A stretch of DNA of 64,000 nt from Fragaria x ananassa (Eukaryota > Streptophyta > Magnoliopsida > Rosales > Rosaceae). The notes beneath the pieces are model-generated. The model made no database searches, had not been told where the DNA came from, and worked only from the letters and a program-made list of their open reading frames with translations. Position 1 is the stretch's first letter, and each line of letters opens with the position of its first letter. Both the position numbers and the translations under genes were made by a program. Below are positions 44,110 to 56,573 of this stretch, one piece after another. Where the stretch lies: NCBI GenBank assembly GCA_034370585.1, contig CP139763.1, positions 13,454,001 to 13,518,000 on the forward strand, read 5' to 3'.

Positions 44110-45710
44110 ATCGATAGAAACTCCACTACCCTATTAGGAGGTAACCCTGGAATCTCCTGGAACACGTCACTAAACTCAGAGACTACTGCAATATCCGCAA
44201 TACCCACGGTACTACCGGTAGCCTCAATGTGTGCCAACACTCCTTCCCACATGGCCGTGTCCGACCTATGACAACGATAGCGAAAGCTCGGCTGTCTAGG
44301 AATGTGGAATGACACTACCATACCAAAACAGTCAATCAAGGCATGGTTTGGCCTTAGCCAATCCACTCCCAAAATCACATCATAGGAGCGGTCTGGAATC
44401 ACAATTAGGGAAGCAAGGAACTCTCTCCCACTAATCACTATAGGGCAAGCATCACACAAAGTGCCCAGCTCAATAGAAACACCGAGAGGCGAAGAAACAC
44501 ACAAGGATCTAGTAAGCGGCGTCGGAGTCAAGCCTAATGCCCTCACCACTGAGCTAGATATGAAGGAACGGGTTGCCCCCGTGTCAAACAAAACAGAAAC
44601 AAGCAGATCATAAACAAGAATGGTACCTTCCACTCCTGCACCACGCTGACCAATGACATATACTCTAGCTGGCGCTGGAAGTAATGGTCTCTGCTGAACA
44701 CCCTGCCCTCCAGCCTGAGGTCGGGTGCAATCTCTAGCAAAATGGCCTGCCTGCCCACAAGTGAAGCATCCCTGCCTCCTAGGCTTCGTGCATGCCAAAG
44801 AGAAGTGGCCCGGCTCACCACAGTTGAAACACTTCAATGGTGCTGCCTGCCTAATAGGTGGAGCCCTAATAGGTGCAGCTACTGCTCTAACTGGAGCCAG
44901 CTGATGAGTCCGCCGCCTCTTCCCATAACCACCTCTGTGGTCCCCTGAGCTGCTACTCCCCGCCAGGGCCTTGCCCTTCCCCTGGACATCTATCTGCCTC
45001 TCCATCTCATGCACCACCTCCTCCTGCTCAACTGCAAGGGCACTCTCCACCGCTTCTGGTAGAGTAGCAAACCGGTGGGAAGTCACCAACTTCCAGAGCT
45101 CATGCCTCAAACCCCGAATGAACTGCCGTGCCAAATCTACTGCATCCATCTCTCTAGCAAAGCGATACAGCTGAGAAAAATGGGCCTTATAATCCCTGGC
45201 ACTCATCAGGCCCTGCACCAGAGCTATGAACTCAAGCTCCAACTGCTCCCTCACTGTATCAGGAAAATACTTCTCCCGAAAGAGCTGCACAAACCCCTCC
45301 CAAGTCAGGGCGGTCACATCTCGAGATCTCTCCACCCCACTCCATAATACCCGTGCCTCATCCTTGAGAAGAAACGTAGCAATACGCATCTTCTCGATCT
45401 CCGTACACATGATCATGGTGAAGTATGTCTCAATGCCCTCTATCCAATGATCAGCTACGAGGTAGTCTGTACCTCCAAGAAAGGAAGGCGCACCTAACCT
45501 GATGATACCCTGAGCCAGCCTGGCCAATCGCAGACCATCATCTACCGCAACTGGCACCGGTACCTCCAACACTACCTCCTCCTCAAAGAAGTCATCCACA
45601 GGTGGAGCCCTACCTCTGCCTCTGGCCCCACCTGCCCCTCTGGCTCTACCAGCCCCTCTGGCCCCACTGGCCTTACCTCTGCCTCTAGCTCTCCCTCACG
45701 GAGGATCCAT
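44040..45710 (-). pseudogene. Gag-protease of Tekay-type gypsy element
   Basis: A 519-codon open frame from 45599 encodes gag ('DHWIEGIETYFTMIMCTEIEKMR', 'WEGFVQLFREKYFP', both partial), two zinc knuckles (CFNCGEPGHFSLAC and CFTCGQAGHFARDC at about 44830-44720) and a retropepsin (DTGATRSFIS). The natural start is probably ATG 45708-45710, before an Arg/Gly-rich leader; a TGA at 45696-45698 (CGA to TGA) blocks it. The frame leaves register near 44110, before RT. Gag-protease would form and mature virus-like particles; this copy is dead. Confidence 0.85.
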
Positions 45711-46890
45711 CACCTAAGAAGCGAGCAAACCTTGGTTAACTCATGCATAAAACTTAAACCAAAGTATAAGTCAAATGCGACGCTTATTAACCAAGACACT
45801 AACTCAAGATGGAACACAAAGATTCAAAACCCACTAACAGAGTACTCTCTACTCTGACATCCTATTAACCTAGAGGCGACACCTAACCCCTCACATCCCG
45901 TCTCATCCCGTCTCATATTGTCAAACTACTAGGCGCTATATCATCTAGAGTCCAACGACAATTACTTGTCGTTTGACTTGTCTTGAGACCACAAATGTTT
46001 AACTTCACGGATTCTGCCGGATTGCTGCCTCGCCACTCGTTGGATTCCGGTGACTTGCCGGAATTTCACCATAGCCTCCCCATAAACTCCTATCACCAAG
46101 TTATCGACAAGTATCAACCACAACAATGATTTCAATCACAATCCAACTCAATAACCGCAACACAAACAACAACACAGCCGACCAAATCGAACTCCTTACC
46201 TCCAATCTGAACACCACTCAAACCCAGCAACCTCTCCTTGCTTGAAATCAATAAGCAGTCCCTCTACCACGATGTTGCATAACAGCAGCTGCCCCAAAGC
46301 TTCCCAACTCTAAGTCTCGTCTTCGCCAAGGATGAACTACTCTCGTCAGAGCTCGTGGTCGCCACCAAAACACGAAGAACACAATCGCCAGAAAAGAAGC
46401 TCAAGAAACCCAAAAACACAGAAGGGGATTTCTGAGTTAGGTCTCAATTGAAGGAAATAAAGCACTAGATTATGCAGAAGGAATAGAGGAGGAAGGGACT
46501 CACCGTCGCTAGGTGGATCGGTGACCGGAGCCCAAGCCCTCGCCGGAAAATAGAGAAGGACAGTCACCGTCCTCCTCCATCGATCTCCGCCAAAAGTGGA
46601 TGTCTTCAGGATTAAAGGACTGGGCTGAGTTGAGGAGGAGGAGAGGATCACTTCGGTGGCGGTCTCACCGTCCGGTGCTGCCGGAATCGTTGCTGCTCAA
46701 CGGAGGAGAGAGAGAGAGTCGGGGAGAGATGAGAGAGAGAGAGAGAGAGGGACGGGTCAACGCCTTTAGAGAGAGTGATGAAAAGAGAGCACTGCCTTTA
46801 GACTTAGTGATGCGGCGCAAGACCTTTGTAACCAAATGCTTTGTAATCTTGATCACACGACATAAAAATGATATCCGACTTCACAAATTA
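45711..46890 (-). mobile_element. 5' leader and LTR region of the Tekay-type element
   Basis: Lies upstream of gag on the minus strand. It shows Pro/Ser-poor noncoding sequence, a GA-rich tract (46700-46755) and phrases such as 'tgtaatcttgatcacacgacataaaaatgatatccgacttcac' typical, in pieces, of Tekay LTRs. The opposite LTR is absent, so the exact LTR edges cannot be set. It is interrupted at 46893 by a CACTA-like element. Confidence 0.5.
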
Positions 46891-46892
46891 GT

Positions 46893-48260
46893 CACTACTA
46901 GCCCGACTCCCAACGAAACCTCTAAACCCTCTTTTCGGTCAATTTTTTTTTACTTATTTATGTATTCATCAAACGACATATATATGTAGTCTGTATTGAA
47001 TAAAGAAAGATCGATACATGTTGACCGCATCGACCGAGACCCGAACATCTTCGAAAATCACTGAATTTTGTACCATAGCCATTTTTCACTATAATGATAT
47101 GATCTAACACTCAAACTTTCATTTTGTTTATTTTTGTCATTTGAATCACAATATTCTGCTAATCTGTTATAAGATGTTTACCAAAGATATATCGAAACAT
47201 ACATCTTTCTAAACTAACTATATATATGAAATAAAATTTACCAAATCTGACCGTACGATGTATTCGATGTAGTTAAATATGAATGTGGTAAAAAACTTAT
47301 CCAATTTCAAAAAAGTTCAAGTCTCGATCACACGAGTCAACTGTGCGCTTACACTAAACTTCCTTGTACGCTCTATGGGAAGCAATATCATCGTTTGATA
47401 AACATGTCCAAATTTTCGCATAAATTAGTTTTTCAATACGAAATGAGAGTTTTGATACTGAAGAATTCAAAATATAAGTGGCGGCTGGAGTAAATCAGAG
47501 CGTTTCAATTTTGATAAATGAGTTGACTTTTTAAAATATTTCTCAGACGACACATATTTGTAGTCTGAATATATGAAACAGACCATTTAAAATATTTTTC
47601 AGACGACACATATATGTATTCTGAAGTTACTAACTCTATACTAATCCAAACAACAAATTAATGTCATCTGAGCTAGGCAAATGGATAATTCAATATTTCA
47701 CTTAGCGAGGGAAAACTCCCGTGCCTAAATTTTGTGCCACTTGATAAGCGCGGCAAAATGCGCACCAAATTTGGTTATTTATGCTTCATTCAGACGACAG
47801 AAAATATGTCGTCTGAATAAATACAGTAATTGCAATTTATGGTTCTCTCAGACTATATAAGTTTGTCGTCTGAACTTGTGAATTTAAAGGGTTGAAACTT
47901 GTGCCTCCAAATCGAAAAATTAAGGTCATGTTAAACGACATATATTTGTCATCCAATTAAGTTCATTAAATGTGCCATTTTCACAGTTTTATCAGACAAC
48001 ATATATATGTCGTGTTAATTTTTAGCTGAAAATGGCTATTTATGTGTCTGGTCACACCACACTTATATGTCGTTTGACATTTTCAAACCAAGGAAAAATT
48101 GAGGCTAATCCAAGAGTATGTAAGCACCAGCTCATTGAGACGACTTTTACTGATTATATGTCGTCCAAAGGACCCTAAAAATTATCAAACGACACTCTTT
48201 CAAAATGCTGCTTTATATGTCGTCTTATAATTGTCGTCTGATGGCGTTTATGGCCTAGTG
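46893..48260. mobile_element. CACTA-like nonautonomous element with CAGACGACA arrays
   Basis: Begins CACTACTAGCCC and ends GGCCTAGTG. Inside, at least ten units of the form CAGACGACATATATGTCGTCTGA or half of it recur (about 46965-47000, 47545-47620, 47790-47880, 47930-48020, 48140-48245). There is no coding region. The termini fit CACTA, but the 3-bp flanks differ (AGT versus ATT) and the two ends match only weakly, so the left end may be damaged. Confidence 0.5.
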
Positions 48261-49400
48261 ATTGAAGGATAACATATTACCCTTAAACTAACCCTTAGCT
48301 CAAGGGAGGACAACTTCCCAAAGTCGTTGAACTCAACAACACAATAGAGCTGCCTCAACTCTTCAAAACCTAAACTTTAACCCAACCAAACCAACACCAA
48401 TAAACTTAAGTCCTAGCATGCCAACATTTCTTAAAAACTAGCCACACTACCACTCAACAAGCTCACAGCAGTAAGGACTACCTAACCACAGGAAACTAGG
48501 GCTGCAACTCAGCTGGACGTGCCGCCACAGGCGGCGGCGGCGAGTGGGCCCCACGCGCCACTCCAAACTTCCGAATTTGAGAAAACTCCCAACAGCAAAG
48601 TTGAAGCTTGAAGCAAGCGGAACAACTTTCATACTTGAGACTTCGACCAATTTTGGTCTGAACCGGCCGGAAACCGTCCCGAACCGTGACCAGAAAATCA
48701 ATTCCAAAACCTGCAAAATCGGCCTCAAAACCTCAAAAACTTGCTTCAATCTATGCCTAGACACTACTAGGAGGAAGAGGGGATCAAGACTCACCTAAGG
48801 ACGCCCTTCGTCGCCGCCGTATACAGTGGTTCCGACCGGTGGCACAGCAGCCTTATTTCCGGCAACACAGCTCCAGTTCCGGCGTGCCACACCGAGCAGC
48901 AGCTGCCCAGCCTTGAAGAGAGCACTTGTGGGAGTCGAACGGGACCGGTGGCGTCCGGTTTGGTGGCCGGATGAGGGAGAAATCGGCCGGAGAAAGTGAG
49001 AGTTCGGGGGGAGCTCGGGAGAGGAAGAGAGAGAAGAGAGAGAAGAGAGAAAAGAGAGGGAAGACAGAAAACAGAGACTGACTTTGTTTTTAGGGTTCCC
49101 AAAAACATCCCACACACATTTTTCTACTTATACTCTTTTCAAACCCAGAAACAAACTTTCTCTGAACATAACTTCTTCATACGACATTCGTTTCAGGCGT
49201 GCCACATGTCTACGAACTCGTATCGACAAACTCTACAGTTTTCATAAAGGAAGTTTTCGAAGATAACTTACGAAACATAAAGTCAACTTTTGGCCTCTCA
49301 AAAGTCAAAGCACTTTAAATAAACTCCCGAAACTTCAACTTCACAATAACCCCAAGAATTTCCATAAATAATCCTTCATCTCACTCTGTTAACTACTCAT
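48261..49400 (-). mobile_element. Gypsy LTR-like remnant
   Basis: CT/GA-rich sequence with a splice-donor-like 'CTCACCTAAGG' context, a GA-rich tract (49015-49070) and no open gene. It resembles, in organisation but not closely in sequence, the Tekay LTR region at 45711-46890. I interpret it as another chromovirus LTR on the minus strand; the evidence is indirect. Confidence 0.35.
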
Positions 49401-49690
49401 TGATAAAGTAGTTTGGGGTTCACATCCAAAATCAATTGGTAATGGATAGAGTGGCACGAACCCTTATAAACCCATATGTAAGGTTTCATATTCCTGATGT
49501 GAGATTTATATATCAACACGCCTCTACACGTGTGACGAATTTTCAAGCCTAACACGTGGACAACATTTGGAGTGACGTGGAGTTCGTGAAGCCGTTACGC
49601 ATTCACACATGGATATGGGTAACCCGTTCTGATACTATGATAAAGTTGTTTAGGGTTCACATCCAAAATCAATTAGCAATGGATAGACGC
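49401..49690 (-). mobile_element. TRIM-like LTR remnant
   Basis: About 50 bp starting TGATAAAGTAGTTTGGGG at 49401 recur at 49638 (period 237 bp). Next to the second copy is TAGTATCAGAAC on the minus strand (49626-49637), a diverged tRNA-Met primer-binding site. LTR-like repeats abutting a primer site over so short a distance fit a TRIM/SMART-type miniature retrotransposon, here truncated. Confidence 0.5.
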
Positions 49691-50396
49691 ACTTCATTTC
49701 TATGTACTGTGTCGATGTTCTATCAAGCCATTTTTGTGAGATTTTACTTCTTCTCTAGGTCATTAGTAGACAGAATATATATATATATAAATGGTCAAAC
49801 TTGTGTTCTTTGGATGGTCCATGATTCAGCACTAATTACACTAATTACAACTCATGATCATGCATTCATGCTATCAACTTCTGAGGAAACCGAGTCAGCT
49901 GCACCAGAAAATATGCTTCCAAGAACATCGAGCATGATATGTTCAGAACTAGGCAGCAGAGGAAAGGGGCTCAAAAAGAATCAAATACCATCAGGTTCTG
50001 TTGTCCATGACTCGATACAATCAAACTTGAACAATCAGAGATGCAGCACCAATGGTATTTGGTTCTCACTTGAACAAAAAATTGTGAAAGAAACAAACGA
50101 GCGAGAACCATAAAGAAGTCTTCTACAACTAAACTGAACAACAGCAGTGGTACCTTGATTTGATGTTTTCAAGTCATCCTACAACTTTTCACATTCATCT
50201 AGTACTAAAGGTTTGATCAACATTAGAAATACAACTTCCCACCGCGTGAAAAGCAAGAAGCATGAGAAATTTCATGATTAACACACAGACATCGCTACCA
50301 TTAAACGGTTAGAGATTACAAACAAGCCATTATAAAAGTAGATGAGATTCAGGAGTCATCATATCAGTGGTTACCATCTTCAAAGAGTTGTCATAT
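49691..50396. other. 3' flank of the FRIGIDA-like gene
   Basis: AT-rich. It probably includes the 3' untranslated region of the minus-strand FRL gene (about 50150-50396). The + strand frame at 49556-50113 has no recognisable domain and begins inside the TRIM remnant, so I do not call it a gene. Confidence 0.4.
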
Positions 50397-53300
50397 CTAT
50401 CTGTAGTAAGCCTGCTGATAAGCTGGTGCCATGCCATTGCCATAAGCACTGTATACAGGATAGTTCATGGGAGCTCCTGGGTAAGGTCCAGCAAGTTGTG
50501 GAGGGGCAGCTTCAGGTGAGTATGCATAAGGGCTGGCTGCTTCCGGTGAGTATGCATAAGGGTTGGCTGGTGGGCTTGCATACGGGTTGGTTTGTGGACT
50601 TCCATAAGGGTTGGTCTGAGGGCTTCCGTAAGGGTTGGTCTGTGGGCTTCCATAAGGGTTGGTCTGTGGGCTACCATAAGAGTTGGTCTGTGGGCTACCA
50701 TAAGAGTTGGTCTGTGGGCTACCATAAGAGTTGGTCTGTGGGCTTCTGCTGCCATACATTGTCGGTGGGGAATGGTATGGGGAGAACCCAACCGGATACT
50801 GAGCGTGGGATGGAGACCGGACAAATGTAGGAGGAGAAGGGAAAGAAGAAACATATGCATTTGCCAAGCGCCCAGCTTTGGCCGGAGGCATGGGACCTCC
50901 ATGGTTGGCTCGTGTACGTTTGTTGGCAGGGGCTGCAACGGGCTTTTTCTTCTCAGGTTTCACCTTTTGGTCTAGCTGCTCCAAGCGCTTCTTGAGGTTT
51001 TCTGGAGGAAACTCTGCTTCAAGGTTGTAATCCTCAATACACTTGATGACAGCTCGGAGTGCTGACTGCTCTTTGCGCCCAGCTAAGTTCTGCAAGACAA
51101 TAACATAGGAGCGGTGATCAATTATGCTAAATTTGATACTTACTGAACTTTAAAGAAACCAGACAGACCACAAAAAACGAAGAGCAACTCACCACAAACA
51201 CATTTATAACAACATGCATCATGCCCAACTTAAACAACCAATGGCTGACATGCAAGAAACTACAAATAAATTTGGATTTATTGCTCTGAATTACCGAGTA
51301 CAACTACTCCATCATGACCACAAAATTGATGAACAAAGCAGACATCATCTTCGAACCAAAGCAGACATCATCTTCGAACCAAAGAGCAAAGTTTATTCAT
51401 CCCAGAAAATGTCAAATTAGAAACGTATAGGGACCATAATATTATCAAGATTTGGGCCATCACAGTTGTACATTAGGCTGGACTGACTAAAGGCTTTCCT
51501 AAACTTATTTTGGAGAAAAGTACAAAGGAAAAAAGAAAGGAAAACCAAATATAGATGTTCACTTGAAGAACATGAAAATAGATAGCACTAACTTTGCCCT
51601 TGGGATAAATTATTAGACACCAATATTTAGTTCACAGTATAAACTCAATGAAGGGCAAGTTGTTCTTATAATGTATTTCTTGTGGATTACTGCATTCTCT
51701 CCATAAGCGGAAAGAACGCTTTAGGGAGATGGGAGGAATCACCCATCTCCACTTTGTTATCCCTCATGCTCTAATAGTGAACAAATCCCTTTCAAGTCCC
51801 TTTTATTTCCTCTCCCTTCCCTTTCCTGCCTGCATATGGGTGAGGGGAACAGGGAAAAGAAGGATGGAAGGAAAGACAATAGCATGTGTAAAATGTGGCC
51901 ATATAGCAAAAATGCACAAAATTATAGATCGCAAACAAAATATGATGCATTGATGCAATGATTGAAGCAATACCGCAGCTTTCCCAGGACTATTGGCATC
52001 TTCCAAAATAGAAGCTGCGGCCTTCCGTGCATTTCTCAGGAAAGCTTTCAGCAAAGGAACAGGACGAAACTTGTGGGCAAGGCCAACTTCATAAATGAAA
52101 TGCACTGCATCAAGCTGCTGTCCCCTACTGATCAATTCTTCAATCATATCTGCCAACAACAGATTTCAAACATTAAAAACCAGAGAATGGCCCTTCTTAC
52201 CATCAATATAATTTTAAGCAATGGAAAGGAAACTGATGGAGAACTTCCGCATGTGCAGAAAATAACTTGTACAACTACTAAAGATCAATTAACAACAGAG
52301 TGAAAAACATTAAAATAAACATTGAAGTCAACTTGAGCATTGACCTCTAGATTATCAGATTCAACCAAATACAATATCAATCGGATCCAACCATCAGAAG
52401 ACTGCATCAAAAAATTATCTGGGGTATATGCAGATCCAACATATAGTCATGTCTGATGTAGTTGCAAGTACACAATTATATTGGGAACGCCAAAAGAGTT
52501 ATTGAATCAATAGTGCATGATTTTACGAACTATAATAGGCCGAAACTTGCAGAAATCTAACAAAAGGAGGACTATGAAAATCAGTTTACAGTTGTAAATC
52601 ACATTTAACATTCTCAGTGAAGAGTTTTCGGTTTTCATTTTCCAAATCAACAACCAAAAGGCCATGTTTAAGATCCTAAGTTCTGTTCGAACATATTCAA
52701 TATTTGCTCCTGGACTGATATGGAAACATGAATTTGTAGAAGGTATAAACAAGCCATGCCATTGTCGGAAGAAAACCCAACCTAGTCAAATGAATCCACT
52801 TTCTCCCCATATAGACCTTGTAAACTCATTAAGAACATAGATTTTCAGAAACTATAACCAAAACCAAAGAATGGCTAACTATTTGAGTTCAAAAACTAGC
52901 TACTAAACACATAAGAAAACAAGTCATCATACTCATGCAAGAATATGTACTAATAAGTGAAAGATAATCCAAACCAATCAATACGACAAATGAAATGAGA
53001 AGGAAGAAACTAGCAATAGCAACATACCGGGCATTTTCTTGGTCAGTCCAAGCAAAACAGCGAGCTTAGGCATCTGCTTGCGCCAGGCCGAACTAACCAC
53101 AAGCTTCCTGTACAAATCCACATCCTCCTCCTTCACAATCCCAAAAGTCACCAAATGCTGCAGGAATGTATGAACATCAGGAGTCTTCACATTCTCAATC
53201 CCACCTCTCTCCTCCAAGCTCTTCTTCCAAGTCTCCGCAATCTCCTTGGCGCGTTTCTTCACGCTCGGCGTCACCAACAGCCTGGACTTCCCAATTTTGG

Positions 53301-53937
53301 GGTCAACCACCACCGAAATCAACGATTCCAGCACCAGAACACAAGCCCAGCCCAAATCATTCCCCCTATCACTCTTCTCCGACCTCTTATCCACCGGAAA
53401 CACCTCCGAGATCGCCTCCAGCACAAACCTCGCCGGATCCGCGCACTCCGCCAAGGCCAAAGACATCTGCGCCCTCAGAGATTCCAGCTCCTTTTTCCTC
53501 CCGGTCACAAACCTCCAGAATCTCCCGGAATCCATCTTCAAGCACAGCGACTTCATCTCCATCAGCAGGCCCTCGCTGTTGTCCACCTCGCCGTACTCGT
53601 CGTCGGAGCGGGCCCGCTTCAGGACCTTGAGCGCGGCCTTCTTGGTCTCCTCGACCTTGACTAGCGCGATCTCGACGCTCAGGTTGATGGTGATCTCTCT
53701 CTGCTCCAGCTCGTCAAGACTCTCCTTGGTCTCGTGCTCTAGGGCCTGGATTTTGCGCTTGATCGCCTCCGATTTCTGGAGGAGATTCTGCTCCAAGGAT
53801 AGGAAGTGGTCCGAGAGCTCCTTCCAGAGGAGAGTACAGCTCGTCATCAGTGACGTCTGCCTCTGGAACTCGTCGAAGCTCGCCGGCGGAGGAGCAGTCA
53901 ACTCGGTCAACTCGCCGGGATCGGGGATCGACCCCAT
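50397..53937 (-). CDS. FRL4: FRIGIDA-like protein (FRL4-type), three exons
   Basis: Exons 53937-53028, 52149-51974 and 51089-50397 (stop TAG 50399-50397) join with GT-AG introns in phase to give 592 residues. The start at 53937 (MGSIPDPGELTELTAPP) matches FRL4 proteins; an in-frame Met 15 codons upstream is less likely. Residues 1-150 hold a coiled coil. The Frigida domain follows through exons 1-3 ('WAVVLVLESL'-type segment, 'KTPDVHTFLQHLVTFGIV', 'MIEELISRGQQLDAVHFIYE', 'RKEQSALRAVIKCIEDYNLE'), then 'NKRTRA' and a Tyr/Pro-rich C-terminal tail. Family members act in the nucleus in or near the FRIGIDA complex that promotes FLC-type floral repression; FRL4's own role is less defined. Usual length is about 530-560, and the excess is a tail repeat. 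It is intact, and the only undamaged host gene in the window. Confidence 0.93.
50567..50757 (-). repeat. 24-bp tandem repeat encoding SPQTN(S/P)YG octapeptides
   Basis: Seven consecutive 24-bp units in FRL exon 3 encode SPQTN followed by S/P-Y-G/A, then the related SPPANPYA and two YSPEAA-type units. Units 5-7 (the three nearest the amino end of the tail) are nearly identical in DNA, pointing to recent expansion. The array is in frame and preserves the C-terminus. Confidence 0.9.
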
Positions 53938-54600
53938 CTTCTTCGCCGTCGGTTGGTTGTCCGTACGGGATACAGATAGCAAACAAAAGAAACTAACAAA
54001 CCCTAGCGAAAGTGAGGAAATGTGGTAAAGCTATCAAGCTGAGAGCTAAAGCCACTAAGCTGACCGCGGAGGGAAGAAGGTGGGAGGGAACTGTGGTGAC
54101 GTGGAAGGAGGTTAGGCCGACACGTGGGAGTATTAGTTAGTGTAGGAGGTAGGGAATGTTTGGAATGTTGTGGATCCTAGCAACGGGACGGGGTGCGTAG
54201 GATAAGGGATGGAAGGATGACGTAAGGAGGTAAGGGCGTGTTTGGATGAGGGAGAGGGGGAGAAGCGCTTCACGGAAATCGAAGTTGGATCAGGAAAAGC
54301 GGGAGGGGGGTGGTGGGCTTAAAAGCTGGAAAAGTTAGGTGGGGCCCGGGGGTGGCAGTAGCTACTAGCTACCACATGGATGGAGTCAGATAAAGTAAAG
54401 GGGGTGTAGTTGGAATTCTGTAGGAGAGAGAGAGAGAGTGTGAGAGAAGAATGACAGTGCATGCGCGACTGTGTCCATCACTGACCTCACTATCTACGGT
54501 CTGCCTTGGACAACGCACGTACCCCGGCTTTCCTTGTGTTCTGTACTCTTGAATTTCCCATTTTACCACCACGGTTTACGTTATGGATAAGGGTGGTTTG
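53938..54600 (-). promoter_or_regulatory. Presumed promoter and 5' UTR of the FRIGIDA-like gene
   Basis: Upstream of the FRL start on the minus strand. A G-box CACGTG lies at 54121-54126, a second ACGTG core at about 54098, and a TGACGTAA element near 54216. No clear TATA box is seen in the first 150 bp, as is common in constitutively expressed plant genes. Function is inferred from position. Confidence 0.4.
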
Positions 54601-55410
54601 GACTTTTAAGCAATCCATTATTTCAGTGTCACTCTTCTTAGTGGTGGCCGCTATTTGTGTCTGTGAGTGAGTGCTGTCATGTTTTGCGGTTAAGTGTTTA
54701 AACGGACATGGTAGGAATCAAGGGCTAAAATATCGGACTTCGTAGGAATCAAGACGAAGAGATATTGACGGTCTGAAAATTGAATATTTCAACAGAAATA
54801 TCGCTGATATATTAACAGTACAAAAATGAAGTTCATATTAGTAGTATGAAGAATATATATTCGATAAGTTGCAAGTAGTTGATCAAACGAAGTGCTAGCA
54901 CGGGTGGTCTTGTACAATTTGTGCATCTTGACCGGTAGGGATCGATTCTATATGATCCCCATCCCTTTTTAATTGGATTTAAAGTGGGATTAGCACGGAG
55001 ATGAGAGAGTTACGTGGAGACTCAAGAGATCTTGGTAAGAATACATTGTAATTTTAGTCGTTTTTTTTTTGTTGAGGTAAGCGGATAAATTTCAGTAATC
55101 AAAGATATGACAACCAAAACGGCTAAGCATGAATAGTAGATAGAAACTAAAACAAGATTAAAATGACCATATAAGAACATAGCCAGAGACTAAAACAAGA
55201 CTACTTCTAAGAATTAAAAGATAACTTCAAAACTACATCCAAAAACATGATATGAAACACTAAAAAGCAAATGAACCTTCTAGACCCTAACAACAACTCA
55301 ACTCTCAACGATTAAAGCATAAGACCTCAATACGGTGTACCTTTTATCGATGAAAAGAAAGAGAGAAGTTCTAGGGTTTATAAGAGATCTTTCCTAGCAT
55401 CATTAAGACA
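54601..55410. other. Intergenic sequence
   Basis: AT-rich, no gene seen. A poly-T followed by 'gttgaggtaagcggataaa' near 55055 may be the edge of a retroposed sequence associated with the fragment at 55411. Confidence 0.35.
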
Positions 55411-55740
55411 TTATGCCACCTCAGCCTCGGACTCAAGGCTTCCCTCCTCTACTACCACAGTACCAAATGTACCAAGGGCCATGGAATCCAACGCCTTAGG
55501 AGCTTCTACGATCATCTTCTTCTTGTTGCAACTTTCACAGGGACGACCTCTTTTCTTTGGGGATTTCCCAGACCTCCAAATCCCTAACACACCAGAATCA
55601 TTAATAGTGAAACCAATCTCCTTTGGGTTAAGAGGAAGAGGAACCATAGCTAATGCATACTTAGGGCGTTTGCCATCACTAGAATCATCTGCTTCTCTTC
55701 CTTTTCGCGCCCCTGTAATTTTTGTAGGGGATGGATATTC
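55411..55740 (-). pseudogene. LINE ORF1-like C-terminal fragment
   Basis: The minus frame includes 'VPLPLNPKEIGFTINDSGVLG' in part and a basic KKRGRP patch followed by Asn/Lys-rich residues, as in the AT-hook-like tail of ORF1 proteins of plant L1-type LINEs. No endonuclease or RT follows. Assignment is tentative. Confidence 0.4.
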
Positions 55741-56573
55741 AATGTTTATGCAGTATATGAGCGGTTGACTTAACCTTCTATATACGTCACAATACAAGTT
55801 TGTAAACAGTCGTTGCAGTCTTCGTTCCCGGATCTGCCTACAAAAGTAACAAGCTAGGTTAGGAGAGGAGACTGCTTCTAGCGGTCTTCAACGCTTCGAT
55901 ACCTAAGTCAGTGAACAAATCGGCATAGTGACAACAAGTAAATAATGAATTGCTTAGTAAATGAGGAGAGAAACAGTTACTTTTATAGGCTAAAAGTGTC
56001 TTAGCCCTTTTGCTTCTCTCCGATGTGGGACAAGTGCTCTTGGTCCTGCTCCAAGGAGCGGTTTTGATGACGCGCATGCGGGCGCGTCAGGACTTCAATT
56101 GCGAAACAGTTTACACCATTTGATAGAGGTTATTGTTGTCTTCACACTTGTACTCAATACGTGAGCGAATATGATGATTATAACCAGTCTAGAGACGGTC
56201 AAAATATATTGACCAAACATATGTACCTACAAGTCCCTCAAGTTCCCAGTCTAAAGGGACGTCTTGGCTGGGGAGTTTTAGTCACCGCTAGCACTGGTCA
56301 AGAGCGTCATATTTGCTAGCGGGTCCTACCCGAAGTCCCCCACTCCCCGGGAAAGATGTCCTCTTCTGTGCATTCGTCCTTGTTTGTTTGGAGCGGTTCA
56401 AGCTGCAAGTAGTGAGGTGTAATAGTAACAAAAACTTCATTATTCTCTCACAAGTAGTGAGGCCTCTCACAAGCAGATAAAAGTCCCTGAGGAAGAAGAA
56501 GGGTAAAGGTCCCTCCTCAGCCCCCAAAGAAAAGAGGCATCGGCCCAATGACGCTTCTGTTTCTAAGAAATTA
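55741..56573. mobile_element. LTR-like remnant before a coiled-coil transposon ORF
   Basis: Contains 'cgcttcgatacctaagtcagtg' (about 55890) and 'tctccgatgtgggacaagtg' (about 56020), phrases typical of LTRs of plant Tat-related nonautonomous elements and related to the block at about 3290. A pyrimidine stretch ending in CAG (about 56472) could be the 3' splice site of the next gene's exon. Confidence 0.4.

Noticed and set aside
46600..46989. 129-codon plus-strand frame
   Set aside because: Crosses a GA-rich LTR tract and a transposon boundary; no domain.
49556..50113. 185-codon plus-strand frame
   Set aside because: Starts within a TRIM-like remnant, lacks any recognisable domain, and runs antisense to the likely 3' UTR of the FRIGIDA-like gene.
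50342..50975. Plus-strand frames with repeated Trp/Gly motifs
   Set aside because: They are the antisense reading of the FRIGIDA-like tail repeat.
53155..54028. Plus-strand frames up to 260 codons
   Set aside because: Antisense shadows of FRIGIDA-like exon 1, which is supported by family similarity and splice phases.
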